This document shows positions 49,401-62,700 of a stretch of 64,000 bases of DNA, one piece after another; position 1 is the first letter of the stretch; every line of letters starts with the position of its first letter. The stretch is from contig CM065378.1 in NCBI GenBank assembly GCA_033060915.1, positions 34,109,501-34,173,500 on the forward strand, given 5' to 3'. The notes under the pieces are model-generated. The model saw only the letters and a list, made by a program, of their open reading frames with translations, did not search any database and had not been told where the DNA came from. Source of the stretch: Euryodendron excelsum (taxonomy: Eukaryota > Streptophyta > Magnoliopsida > Ericales > Pentaphylacaceae). The position numbers were made by a program, and so were the translations under genes.

Positions 49401-50565
49401 GGACTTTTTCTCCATTATGATGAGAGCTTCTCTCTCTACGCTACAATGGGAACAAGTTTGAGGCTTTTGTGGTATTAAATATGCTTTTTAAAATATATAC
49501 ATATACATGTATAGGAAATATTAGTGTGATAAGTGTTAAAAATCATTTTATTTTATTTTATTTCCTTGTAGCTTTTCTTTTTTAAAAAGATATTTACTAA
49601 GATATTATCAAATCAAGAGTATGTAATTATGTAATGTTTAGTTTTTGTTTTTCAAATTCTAACAAATGGTATATATAACTTGATTAGCTTTAATTCTCAA
49701 TAATGTCACCAAAGAAATGTTTCTCTCCTAAAAATATATCACCAAAGAAAGGGTCTATTTCTGATTAGGCTAATCAGTCTATATGGGGATATGAGATGCA
49801 TCTAAAGGAATGGAAAGCAGTAAAGATTTGCCTAAAAAAAATAGTTGGTTCTGTAATGAATGAAAAACTGATGTGAGTACATATGGGCCAAACTTAAGGA
49901 AGCTGGTTTCTCCTAATCCCAACTTGCATGCACAAAGTAGAGTTCGACATTACCTAAGAGGGTAATGTAGATAAAAGATTTTATGAAATACATTTTTTAC
50001 CATCTAAGAAAGTAGTCACTGATTACACTGTTAACAAATATTCTGGGGATTATTTTCTGGGGGTCATTTTCAATACATTTTTATTTATCAAAAAAAAAAT
50101 ACACTGAGGATTATTTTCTTAATCATACCATATGATTACACATTAAATAAGCAGTTGAGTGAACAAAGATATGTGTGTGCCCATACTCTGTGTTTGGAAC
50201 CAAATCATTATAGGAATCGAAATTCGAAATAGGACAAGAAGAAAAAGATTTCCAAGAAAATTCCTATTTTGTGTTTGGAATAATCGAAATCAGAAGGAAC
50301 AAATCCTATTTTTCTTGTTTGCCTTGATGAGGAATTGGAAAGGAAATACTTTTGTAGACAATGATACCCCTGGATTAGGTTAACGAGTAAGAAACATCTA
50401 AAAAGGAGGGGAGGGCAATGTGGATAACTGTATTTTATTATATTTTAGTAATTTTAATTCTTATGAAATTCAATCATTTTTCAATGGATTTCAAAACCTC
50501 TTTTTTCCTTTCAAAGGAAATACTTTGGTTAAGTTACTTTAAAAGTATGTACTTTGCTTGGGGTC
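46420..50565. other. Intergenic, no gene seen
   Basis: AT-rich. It includes a possible GGTT/AACCC-type element fragment at about 47930-48075, a copy of the A/G-rich repeat at 48113-48310, pyrimidine-rich stretches near 48660, and a short repeat-like piece at 50190-50345 with GTGTTTGGAA occurring twice. No open frame shows a family motif. Confidence 0.5.
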
Positions 50566-50569
50566 ACCT

Positions 50570-51095
50570 TCGCACGAGATCATCAAGAGACAAGTGGATT
50601 GGAGGCTAGAGTTGAGGGTTTGCCAAGGCCCCCCCTGGGCGACTGGTCTTAGAGAGAGGGATCTCCACTAAGTCAAGCAAACGACAAGCGTATTTAACGC
50701 ATGAACTTTGAGCTGCCTGAATCACTGTCACACACAGAGGCGCAAAATTAATATTCAGAATGTCGGTCTTCGAAAAGTCTTCAGACTTGAGGAGCCAATT
50801 ACCAAAGACCTCGATGGTTGAAGAACCAATCGTGGAAAGCCTCCCTTACCTATGTAAAGGGAACCCTCCTCCTCTATAAAAAAAGGGCATTCATTCCACA
50901 TTAAATACTCACTATCAATCTCTCTCAGAATCTCTCCAATTCCTTTGAGGCACTGCCATTCTCTCTCTTTCTAGGATCGACTCAACTCTTTATCCTCCAC
51001 TTTTAGTGGTCCGTCACCTGGACAGCGCCTGCCGTTAACTTCCCATTGGGTCAACCTCTATCAGGTTTGACCACTCACCCCTCACACTACTCTAC
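50570..51095 (+). mobile_element. Possible solo LTR or LTR fragment
   Basis: A GC-richer block in AT-rich surroundings with an LTR-promoter-like layout: CTCTATAAAAAAAGG at about 50870, then a pyrimidine-rich leader with repeated TCTCTC, then CCGTCACCTGGACAGCGCC. No matching partner LTR, primer site or target duplication was found, so this rests on composition and layout only. Confidence 0.35.
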
Positions 51096-53845
51096 ACACA
51101 ATTTATATATCTTTTATGCATGTTGCTACCACTTCTAGAATGCAAGTTTATCCTATATAAGAGAAAATATGAAATCTAATATAGTATGTATATATTTCTA
51201 CTTTAAATTATAAATTGTGGAAGATAGAGCTCTCGAAATATCATATATATAATGCATACTCCTATGGGTTGCTTTATGACAATTTTTTGAAAAAATGTTA
51301 TTGCCATATTTTTCAACATGTTATAAGTTGTTTAAAGTATATTTGGCTTTCTGTTGGTCATGCATATGATTTATTTGTTTTACAAATGTTTCAAGATATT
51401 TTTGGGTTGCATAGGTTGCGTTCCGACTAATATTGAAAGATGTTACTTTTATGTGATTCACCACAAAGGTTGTGTTTGGAAGGGTTTTTGAAGTGTCGCT
51501 GAAGCATCGTTTAAGGAATTATGAAATTTTATTTTTAAGTTATCTCATGTTGAAGAAGTGTTGTCTAAGAGTTTGGTGTCCAAGACCTACGCGGAGACTA
51601 CTCCTCCCCATATCCATGCTACTTAGACTAGAATCCACAACCTCAATTGAAGTGTTTTGCAGTCGACGAAATTTTAAAGTGGTTGACGAAGTTGTAAAAT
51701 GTCATTAGGGCTTAACTTGGTTTTGTTTGGTATGATATCAAAAAGAATTTTTTGCATACACCACCAAAATTTTTTAATTTTGGAGCCCCTCATGTTGGGA
51801 TAATTTAAAAGAACCTAGACCTGTTCCGCTTTAAATAGAATAACCCAAGTATTTTAAAATATTTTCACCATTACCTTTTTATCCATTTATCTTTTTTTTA
51901 AATAAGTACCCGCACCAATTTTTGGAGGCTTTAACTCAATATAGTGCCCTGCATCCTAACTTTAATGGATTTGTAAGAATCCAATGGTCATACATGCACA
52001 TAGGGTGAAAATAAGAGATCTTGGCTGTGGACGATGAGATTAAGGAAAACTCAGGGACTTCTTCTTAAATTTTGTAATGAAAATCATGCTTGACTTGAGC
52101 CTATGAGAACTTTATTGAGGTGAGAATCTACAGGATTTTTCCACATTTGAGTCTCTCAGTAGTCATGGAAACTTTTTTTTTTTGTGATATGCGGTAGTTG
52201 AGGAGACTTACTGAATGATAAAATATCAGAAAGATTTCTGGCTTGTTCAACAGGGTTGTAAAGACTAAGACAATTCTTGATGTATGGAGGAAAAGTACTT
52301 ATTGCAGTGTTTTTTTTTTTTTTTTTTAAATATATATTTTTTAAATGGACGTCAAATTTGTAGCCACCCCAACTATTGCATTAGAAATGAAATTGAGGTA
52401 TTTGGACACCTCTTTGCTTTTATACTACGGAGAAGAAAAAACTCTGCAGTGTGTTATAGAACTTCTACATGGTATTTCTTGGCTCAGAAAAGGCTACTTA
52501 TAAGGTCCCTAGTGCAAATATGGGTGGGTTTTGAAATGGAAGGGCAGTGAACTAGAGATATTGATGTGATGTCATCATGTAAGTAGTGAGTATAATGGAA
52601 TGTTTTGAGGGAAGGCAAATGGATTTTTATACAATACTTATTTGAAAAAGGTTGACATTGTTCCCTAGTCTTTCGTTATAGCAATGACTAAGAGTTCATT
52701 GGCATATCTAGGAAGAGGTCTGCTTGTGTAGAGTATTCACTGAGCATGCAGTTTAATTGGTGAACTTTCCAGTTTTAGTTGATCTCAGTTAGAGCTATGG
52801 AGGGATAATTCAGTCTTGAGCATATAAATGTTAGCTTGTTTCTTCACTAGATTACCTTTAACTTGGAGAGACCATGAATTTTGATAGTTAAGAGATACCC
52901 CATAGCAACATTTTTTGTCATCTTTGATCCATTGTTCTCAAAGAAAACATGGTGATCTCTTAGAATTATGGGTATCCACTTGCATGCGATGAAGTTGTCT
53001 ATCAAATCATATACAAATTGTGTAGTGTTGATGCTCACTATGGTGATCTCTCTCCCCCCACACCGCCAATAAAGAAAATGATAGCACACTTACTCTGAAA
53101 ACACAAAAGAAGATGAAGAAAGAGATGAGAAATTAAAATTGCAATAAGTTGATATGCTAGAGTTGTAACTGATGGGATAAGGTGGTGTTAAGCAAACTGT
53201 TTTGTGACCAACGTACACACTGAGCAATAGGATGATGGAGGTGAAACTTGCAGTCATTGCAATAGAGCTTATAGGAGTTGTACTCCATCCAAATGACTTT
53301 CGTTAGAGATGCTCAAGTGCAAGAACAAAGTAATAGCCATTCTGCATCAAAGTAAATGCTAAAGGGTCCTGCTATAGAAGGTCTTACCAGAATTTTCAAT
53401 GTGAAGTTTCATGATAACTTGTACTTGACTAAACTTTGTTTGATCCCGTTGGTCCACTTGGTTATATAGAATATGCAACCTCGGCAGCTCACTTGCCGGT
53501 GAGTAACATCATTATGCGGCTACACGTGTTTCCCTTTAAGTTAAACTATTCTATTTTGAAAAAAAGATCGCCATTATCATCCAGTTGTTTTCTCAGGGGT
53601 TGATTTTTTTCTCAAACAAATGCACATGTGGCAACCCTGTTCTCATACAAAATGAAAAATTGCTATTATCTAACTTGCCACAAACTGGCTAGTGGCTGCT
53701 GCATTGATTTGCATGAACTTGTAGATCAAATGCCGTGTATAATTTTCTTAGTGTGATTCACAGGGGTAGTACAATGGTTATCCATTTTAAATGTTGTGTT
53801 GGCCATCACTTCTGGTATCTTGTTTAAACTTGATATGTTTGATGG
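51096..53845. other. Intergenic, no gene seen
   Basis: AT-rich sequence with poly-T runs (for example near 52310) and short open frames lacking recognisable domains. Nothing could be supported as a gene or defined element. Confidence 0.5.
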
Positions 53846-53854
53846 AAAAAAGTT

Positions 53855-54556
53855 GGGCAAATTATATTTTACTCCCTTATGGTTTAACTTAGTTTTACTT
53901 GGTCTCCTTCAAGTTTCAAATGCAACATTTCACCTTATGGGGTTTTAACTAAAGTGACACTGTTAAGTTTTTCGTTACAGATAACGGAATGTTTGTTTCA
54001 CGCATAACAAATGGCGATTGGCATTGAGCTTGGGTAAAATTCAATTAAAAATAACGTTTGCTATTTTGAAAATGATGTATAAACTAAAAAATTATGGATA
54101 CAATTTTTTTTAAAATAATATGGCAGTGTTATGCTAGTGTGATTGTAGAAACAAATGTTTTTAACATGTGATTGTTTTGGTGATGTACTTGGGAGTTTTT
54201 TGACGAGGACATTTTTTTTTTTAACCTCTTTTTTTGCTTTTTTATTTGCATCCATTGTAATCTTGCAATGTGAAAAAAATTGTGCACGTTTTGGGCTTAT
54301 ACGTTATTTTTCGAAGAGTATATGTCATTTTTGATAAGATTTTGCTCAGCTGTGTCACTTCGGCTTTATTTATGACGGAAAACTTAACAGTGTTACTTTG
54401 GTTTGAACTGTAAGAGAGTAAAGTATTGTATTTAAAATTTAAAGGAGGTTAAGTGAAATTGAGTCAAATTATAGGGGGGTAAAATGTTGCATTTAAAACT
54501 TAAAGAAAATTAAGTGAAATTGAGTCAAACCGCAAGGGGTAAAGTGAAAGTTTTTC
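53855..54556. mobile_element. Mutator-like MITE, 702 bp, with 9-bp target duplication
   Basis: Flanked by AAAAAAGTT at 53846-53854 and 54557-54565. The left end (GGGCAAATTATATTTTACTC) and inverted right end (GAAAAACTTTCACTTTACCC) begin inverted repeats well over 100 bp long. These share GGTTTRACT, TTTTAAATGCAACATTT-like text and ACACTGTTAAGTTTT. The right arm carries the ~60-bp module (TGACTCAATTTCACTTAA...AAATGCAACATTTTA) twice. Long inverted repeats and a 9-bp duplication are typical of MULEs. No transposase frame is present. Confidence 0.85.
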
Positions 54557-54565
54557 AAAAAAGTT

Positions 54566-55310
54566 TTTGGTGAGCATTTGTGTTGATCCTCTTTCTACGT
54601 TAAAGCCCTTTAATAGGGATGACTATTGAAAACTCGACACTACCTAATCACTCTACTTTTTGTCAAGTAGTTGCGTCTAATCCAAACTCTACATTGCAGT
54701 TGTGTTTTTAATTGAAATATGACTTAATAAATCAAGCAACCAACCATGCATATTAGATCGTCAATCTACAAATAATTTTGGATTCTTAGATTTTGGAGCG
54801 ATGAGAGTCTCGTGCACTGAGCTCCTTTTAGTTATACGTAACTGGTGAACAATAAGCATTTTAGTGATAGGCATCGATTTTGGTAAAACATATTTTTTTG
54901 TTTTTATTTTTTAATCTTCAGATGCTTGGGTGAAATAATTACATGTTATAATTGAAAAATATACGAGTAGGTAGAGATAGTGTAGCCCATCAATGTTTAA
55001 TAAAAGAAAAAAAAACAATCTCGGTTTGTAGTGAAGAATGGAGTAGGGTTGAAGGTCAGGATGGATGAAGCTCGTTTGGATCAACTTATTAAATTAACTT
55101 TTATTTTTACTAGTCTTTTTAACTAAATTTTAATTTTTTTTACATTTTTTAGTGAACTTTTAGGTTTATTCTATTGACAATTTTTTTACCAAAGAAATTA
55201 TAAATACTAAAAACTACTTCAATAAACCGGCTTGTATTGTGATCCGAAGTCCAGACCATAACTGCAATTCACAACCCATTGCAAAAAGTGGGCTCAACCC
55301 ACCCGAATGA
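54566..55310. other. Spacer upstream of eIF3l, no gene seen
   Basis: AT-rich, without open frames of note. It leads into the eIF3l promoter. Confidence 0.5.
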
Positions 55311-55505
55311 TGAAACAACCCATGGGCGTCTATTGCTGTTCGCAGACCCTAACATCCGTCTATTGTCACTCCTTCCGGAGAAGCACAAGCAAATCGGTGT
55401 CTCTCTCCTGTCCAGTCTCCGCGGATCTTAATCTCCATAAACCCTAATCTCTCACAAAATTAACCACTTTCTGCAATAGGAGAGAGAAACCAAATCACTT
55501 CAACA
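55280..55505 (+). promoter_or_regulatory. EIF3L: eIF3l proximal promoter / leader with telo-box and site II-like motif
   Basis: A telo-box AAACCCTAA lies at 55439-55447, about 60 bp before the ATG, and a TGGGCT (site II-like, TGGGCY) at about 55289-55294. Such motif pairs are well known upstream of plant ribosomal-protein and translation-factor genes, where they support expression in dividing cells. The motifs are seen directly; the regulatory role here is inferred from that precedent. Confidence 0.5.
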
Positions 55506-58500
55506 ATGGCGGCCTCATACGACAACGACGATACTGTCGGCTACTCCCAGCAGCCAGAATCACTGGACTACGACCCGAACTTCGTGCCGGACTCGGTGAA
55601 GTCGTTCGTGGTGCACCTGTACCGCCACATCCGGGAGAAGAACGTGTACGAGATCCATCAGATGTACGAGACCTCCTTCCAGACCCTCAGCGACCGCATG
55701 TTCAAGGACACCCCCTGGCCCTCCGTCGACGCCGTCGCTCAGTACATCGACAACGACCACGTGTTCTGCCTGCTCTACCGCGAGATGTGGTTCCGCCACC
55801 TCTATGCTCGACTGTCGCCCACTCCCAAACAGAGGATCGATTCCTGGGACAACTACTGCAATCTCTTCCAGGCATGGCTCATTTCGATACGCCCCAATTT
55901 GTGCATATATGTATGTATATATTGACATTGATATATATTTTTTTGGTGTGATTGGTTTTAGGTGGTGTTGCATGGGGTGGTGAATATGCAGTTGCCGAAC
56001 CAGTGGTTGTGGGACATGGTGGATGAGTTTGTGTACCAGTTCCAGTCGTTTTGTCAGTACCGGGCAAAGATGAAGAACAAGACTGAGCAGGAGATTGCGC
56101 TCCTGAGGCAGTATGATCAGGTATTGATCATGAATTGGGAATGTTTTCCTCTGATCTTACTTCCTCAGAGCGGAAATTGAAGGAAATTTTGTTGTGTAAA
56201 AGACATTTTTTGTGGAAACGTTAAGCTGATGTTGTCCTCATTTCCTTGCTATTTTTTTTTTTTTTTTTTGTCTTTGGTGTTGGGTTGAAATGGGCCTTGT
56301 CTATCTGGAATTCTTATGGCTTTGCTGACAAATTTGGTAAATGGGGATTCTTTGGTCCTGATTGGGAATTTGACACAAGGATGTTAGGGAGTGATTGGTC
56401 CAAGTCCTAATTTGTAAGTAAGAAAGAGATGCATGTAGAAGGACTCTAAGTGTTTCTTGACATTTTAAAAATTGAAGTAGGGCAGAAATTAGTTGGGGAA
56501 CATTGCAATGTAGGGGATAAACTTCAAGTTTCATTTACTTGATGAAAATGTTGAGGTTTTCGGAAATTAGCGAGAAATTCGCCATGCTGATTATATGCCA
56601 CAGTGGGCATCCCCCCTTTCCCTCCATGCTGCTGCTGCTGCTTCAGTTTTGCTGTATTTTTGTTTGCTTATTTTGCTTGTCAGCTTGGACAGCTTACTGA
56701 TTGCTTCGTTGTATGTGGAATCTAAAGCTTGCCACTCGTATATGCACAAAAGTACATAAGAGTCTTTCAGTGGAGAATAATTGTCAATACTGTTGGCTGT
56801 AGGACAGGTAGGGAAACTAAGGCCAAAGGCTGCCTGCAATAGGAATTGTGGTGGGTTTTTGGTTATGAGAAGTTTCTAGAGTTAGGGTTCTATAAGGTAG
56901 ACAATCGCTTCTAGGGTTTATCGATGAGTTTTGGCTTTATTTTTGAAAGTTATTGGTTGCAGCATTTACAGAGAGTGTAATTGTAAAGCTTGGACAGTAG
57001 CTAATTTAGAGTTCTAATGGTTGAAATTGATGGTTAATAAGTGGGGGAAGTGTTAGTGTTGATTTGGGCATGATTCGGTAGGATTTTGGGGTTGAAGATG
57101 GCACTTTTTGGGGCCTGTGAACAGCAACCAAAAAAAAAAGTTGTGGGAGAGAAGCAAAAGAAGAGGGAGGAAAAAAAAAAAAAAACCCTCTAGGAATCCC
57201 ATTTAGACTCCTTAGGAATAACCCCCAAGGTAAGGCTGCACAAACTATTACAAAGCCACAAAAATTTAACACAAATTCTCAAAAAATCAACTCTGTAGAA
57301 TAGAAAAATTATATAGGTATTTATAGGCTACGTGGTTACTACTAGTGTTGCTAGAATTATGACTGAAAAGATTATAGGAAATTTTGACTCTTGACCACTA
57401 GACTATTTTAGGCCAAAATAAAATCACATATAATGACCCGATAACATAAGTTGACCCATAAAGTGAGCCATGGGTGACCTCTATAACCCATATCTAGCAA
57501 TTTGCAAAATTACAAGATACCCCTAACTACTAGAACCCAATAAAAGATTACTAAAACTATCCAGCAACATTCTAACCTAAAAAATACACAGAAACATTTT
57601 TCCCGTTTGGTAATGCTGTAAGTTTTCGTTTTTTGTTGTTTGTTTTTTGTGGTATGGTAATGGCCATTTGTAGGTTACTGTTGAGCCAACAGTAACGAAG
57701 CAATGTTTTGGAAACAGAGAACACACTCATTTTAGTATTTTTGTTTTTTTTTTCGAATTTTGTAACACAACTAAAAACAAAAAAATTAAATAAACACTGT
57801 TTTTTGTTTTTTTTTTTAAAAAAAAAACAAAACAAAAATCGTTTCTAAACAAGGGCTGATTATGAAAAGCCCTAGACACGGTACATGTAAATTTTTTATT
57901 TGCCCTTTTTTGCATGTCATGCTATGCATCAGTTTTTCTACAAAATAAATATGAAATGAGAAGGATAAATTGGTAATCTATTGGTAGAGACTAAGTGGAG
58001 ATCAATGTGGGATCTGCCTCAATATACATGTACGTCCACGCATGTGTGTGTATGTAACATCACACATAGATAGACATATACGCTAGATGCTGTGAAGAAG
58101 TCTGGGTGATTGGAGTGGAGGGAGGTGGGTTTGTTAATGCTTTGCTCATCTGGAGAGTGCTGCTTGTGGGTATTTTTCAGAGCTGCTAGTTTTTCAAGGT
58201 GGAGAAGAGGTGGTTAATCTTTGGCGCAGTTCATCTGCTTTGTGCTAAGTTATTGACATGCTATAGCAGGAAGAGTCTTTTACTAGTTCGTGTGTCTGTG
58301 TATCCTTATCTCCTTTCTCTATTATCCAATTGTTAGTAGAATGTAGAACGGACAGGAATGTTCTTATTTTCATTTTTTTCCAGGCTTGGAATGTGTATGG
58401 TGTGCTCAACTTTTTGCAAGCACTTGTTGAAAAATCCATGATCATTCAAATCCTAGAGCAGGAGAAGGAAGGCATTGAACAGTTCACTGCATCTGATGGA

Positions 58501-59725
58501 TATGATTACAATGGTGGAAGCAATGTCTTGAAGGTTTTGGGGTATTTCAGCATAGTGGGATTGCTAAGAGTCCACTGTCTTTTGGGTGATTATCATACTG
58601 GTCTAAAGTGCTTAATACCCATTGATATAAGTCAACAAGGTGTCTACACCAGTGTTGTTGGAAGCCACATTACCATCATATATCATTACGGTTTTGCCAA
58701 ACTTATGCTACGGAGGTATGTTTGATATTTTATCAGTGTGTTATACCTTTGGACACCAAAACCCCACATTTTTATAGTACAAATCAAGCACTTGGACCTC
58801 TTCTTACTTTTATGGAGCATTTTGGTCGTTTGGTTGCTTTCTGTAGATAAGAAAATTGACTTATCAAAAGAAAAAAAATGTGGAGAAGAAAATTTGAGAA
58901 ACTTGTGGACCTACTCTTACTTTGTAAATTACTAGTAATAATGGTAAATAGGTCTACATATGATCAACACACCTAAGCTTTTTAGTATTTCTGTATAAAC
59001 ATGTACACTGTTCTTGATCTCACATTTAGTGTCATTCGACATTGGGGCATAGTGCTTGAGTTTGCTGACGTTGTAAAAATGCCTTTCAATTCCCTTTGCT
59101 GGTGATTTTGCATTTACAATTAGCTCAGCTAGTGGCATTCCATCTTTCTTGTACAGACCAAAGGGAAAACAATGTCTGATCTCTGTACGTATTATATTGT
59201 ATTACTCTCACTGTACCTTGTTGGTTTTTATTTATTCATTAAACCCTGTCACTTCGTCTGAGTCAATGATGCAGTGTAGAATATAATTGCTAGAATCTTA
59301 TGTTTAAGGACACCCGTCTTATGATTTGTTTTGACTTGACCGCTCTTGATTTGAATCTCTTAGCCGAATTTTATACAATGTATCTTACTGAATCTATGCA
59401 AATCTTAAGAGCATCTCACAATTTGCAATTCAGAAACTCAAGGTTTTTATTTATTGATTAAACCCTGTCACTTCATCTTAGTCAATGACGTGGTGTAGAA
59501 CGTAGTTGCTAGAATCTTATGATTAAGGATACCGTTCTTATGATGTGTTTTGACTCAACCCTTCTTGATTTGAATCTCTTAGCCAAATTTCAAACAACGT
59601 ATCTTACTGAATCTATGCAAATCTTAAGAGAATCTCACAATTTGCAATTCAGAAACAATTTATGTGATTTGGTAGCCTTTAAATTTTTACTCTCCAAAAG
59701 TCCCTCTGGGCCTTTTCTTTTTTAA

Positions 59726-59771
<46 letters not shown>

Positions 59772-62700
59772 AAGTGAAAACTTCTTGAAGACTTTTTGAG
59801 GCCTTTGGGGTTTAAAGATAGTTTTCTTTGACTCTCTTTCTCCTTTTCTAATGCTATTCGGGATAGCCAATCCACTCATTTAAGAGATAAAACCTTTATT
59901 GTTTCTTCTCTACATATTTCTAGGTCAAAACTGCTTTTTTCCACATGTTCATACTTGCAAAAGGAATCTTTTTATGTCAATTTTTTATGAGATAGTGTGC
60001 TTAAGTTTAGTTACTCGATTAACTGATGGAATTCACCAAAATGTTTCAGATTATTTACAAAATTTTGAAGATGTCATTACTTTTAAAGGGGGAAAAAAAT
60101 AGAAATAAATCGATTATAAAGGAAGAAAACACATTTTGGGATGGTTTGGTGTTGAACGGGTTTTCCTCAAGCATGTCTCGAATTTGTTGCTCTCTTGGAG
60201 GGGTGCAATAGTCGAGAGAAGGAGGAGAAAGCTTGGCTTATGGCGCATTTGGCCTTGATGTGGATTATTTGGTGCAAGTGTAATAAAAGGACTTTTGAAG
60301 GAATTGAAACTTCTATTATCCTTATTAAAAGTAGATTCTTGAATTTACTGTATAGTTGGTTCAAGGGTTTTATGGATCCTTCCTTGAACTAATGTTTAGA
60401 TTTTGTGGAGCTTTGTAACTAATCTTTTTGTATAGTTGGTATAGGCCGTTTTTTGTTTCTGGTTGTTCGGGTGTAAGGATCGCAACGGGGCGGGTTCAGT
60501 ACGGATTTGCCTAAACCCTACCCTGCCCCTAATAGAAAAACTTCATCTCACATTCCATCCCAAATCGTGACGGGTTGAATCTCTCCATCTGGCCCCAATC
60601 CAACTTAAGGTAATTGGGGTTCGGGTTGAAACGGGTTCAACCCGTATAAAATTTTAAAACAAAAATAAATCTCTAAAAATATAAAAATATTGCAAATTAT
60701 ACTAACTTTAATACAATATAATATTGAGAAAGAGAGAGTGACTAAAAAGTTAACATTAGAATCCCAATATTTACTTATATACTAATGGTATTTTGTGTAG
60801 TTAAATATAATATAGTTATTTAGGTATTTCATAATATAATCAGGGTGGGTTCGGGGTGAGGTGACATAAATCCTACCTAGTCCCAAACCCGCATCGAGTT
60901 TTGCTTTCTTTCCCATACCCCCTTCCTGACCCGGTTATATATACCTCAAACCATTCCTATTAGGGGCGGGGTGAAGCGGGGTTAGGGTTTTTCGGCTCTA
61001 ATTGCCATCCCTATTAGGGTGGCACTCCCTTTGTGCTTGTTATATATATAGATATACTGCTTAACCTATCAAAAAAGAAAACACATTTTTATTAGTTTTT
61101 GAAATTTGTTTCTTTTTCTTTTTTTTTTTTTTTTTTTTTTCGTTTTTTAAGTAAGGTAGTTATGCAGATAAACAATCACTTAGTTAGAATTCTAGAAAAT
61201 GTTTTGAAATTTTTACAAGTTTTAGGAAATGTTAAAAAGTTCTTGTACAAATTTTTTGGGTGAATGAAAAATTATTTGAAAATATCATAAAGTTGGTTGG
61301 AAAAGGAAAATTTTAAAAGCATTTGCTAGAAAATGAAAATTTTTGAAATGTTTAACAAAAGTTTTGGGAAGGTAATAAAAAAGGATAAATTAATGAAAAC
61401 GAGAGAAAATCTAGTAGGACGGTTTGACTCTGTGCAACTAATTGCAATAGTAATTCAGAAACTGCATTCTGCACTTTGAGGGCGATGTTAGAGAGGAGGA
61501 AGACCAAAATCTTGTGTTGAGATAGTTAGGCAAGGCATGATATTGGTAGCATTAGGCTTTAATTGAAGCTTTGGCCCTTTTTAGAGCAGAATCATGAAAT
61601 AGGACCATTTAATGAAAAGGGAATCAGTAACCAAAAATGCTTGTAGATTCTTGCCTTCAAGGCTAGTGCGCTACCTATAGACCATGTGATCGAGTTAAGT
61701 TTTACGTTGCTATATGTATAACTTTTTATTTCTATGATTATTTTCTATTTCTAATTGTGTGGATTTGCCATTTTATCTATTTTTGAAAGTGTCTCTTAAC
61801 CTTGAAAATTTAGGATTAAATTTGATTCGCAATTCGGGAAAATGGGATTTTGACTCTCGGTTTGAATATCAGTTTGACAACTATGGAATGGACAAGCTTA
61901 GCATTGAAGCTTCAATGAGGTGTAAGGCCCAAGTGTTAGCAGTTGGCACTTATTATAGACATCGTGCATCTTTCCATGAACACCCAACATTAAGAGTTTA
62001 AACTTTCAGTAGAGTGGCTAGGTCAATAATGTGATGTCAGATTGTTTGTTTGTTGTTTTTTTTTTTTTTTTTTTTTGTTTTTTTGTTATAAGTGCAATGT
62101 CAGATACTGTTTCGTGCCATTACTTTGTTGAATTATACTTAGCAATAAATGTGTGGGTGTGAAATAATGTAAGTTTTCCCATGTATGGTTTTCCAACTAA
62201 TTTACTGATTATGTACATGCATATCTAATTATTAGGCTACAGTGCTGTGCAAACTGTGTGGTGTGGGAATTCTCCGTCACAAATAAATGGTTAGAAAACG
62301 TGCAAGAATTTTATGCTTGAAGAGTTGAGGAGATTTCCCTACCATAACCTACCATTTACTCTAGGGTTTGTCAGTGGCACTTATATTGTTACTTTTGCTC
62401 CCTTACAATTTGTGTGTAAAACTCATGGCCTACTACGCCGCCCGAGCCCGCCCATCATTTATAGGGCTTGGGATTTTTTTAGGCCTAATTATGTTAATGG
62501 GCGGGCTTGTGAATTTTGTTTGAAGCTTGGCCCAGCCTGGCCCAAAACATATATAAAGTGATATATTTTAATATATATGTAATTAGATTTTATGTTATTT
62601 AGGATTACTTTAGAGAAAAAAATTAATATTAAAAAATTTGGATTAAATGTGTGGGCTTGGACAGACTTGGGAATGTAATTTTTTAATTGGGCGGACTTGA

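Noticed and set aside
55560..55973. Minus-strand 137-codon frame opposite eIF3l exon 1
   Set aside because: Product of the GC-rich coding exon read backwards; eIF3l on the plus strand is unambiguous.
59679..59879. Minus-strand frames with poly-Gly
   Set aside because: Created by translating the poly-C tract; not genes.
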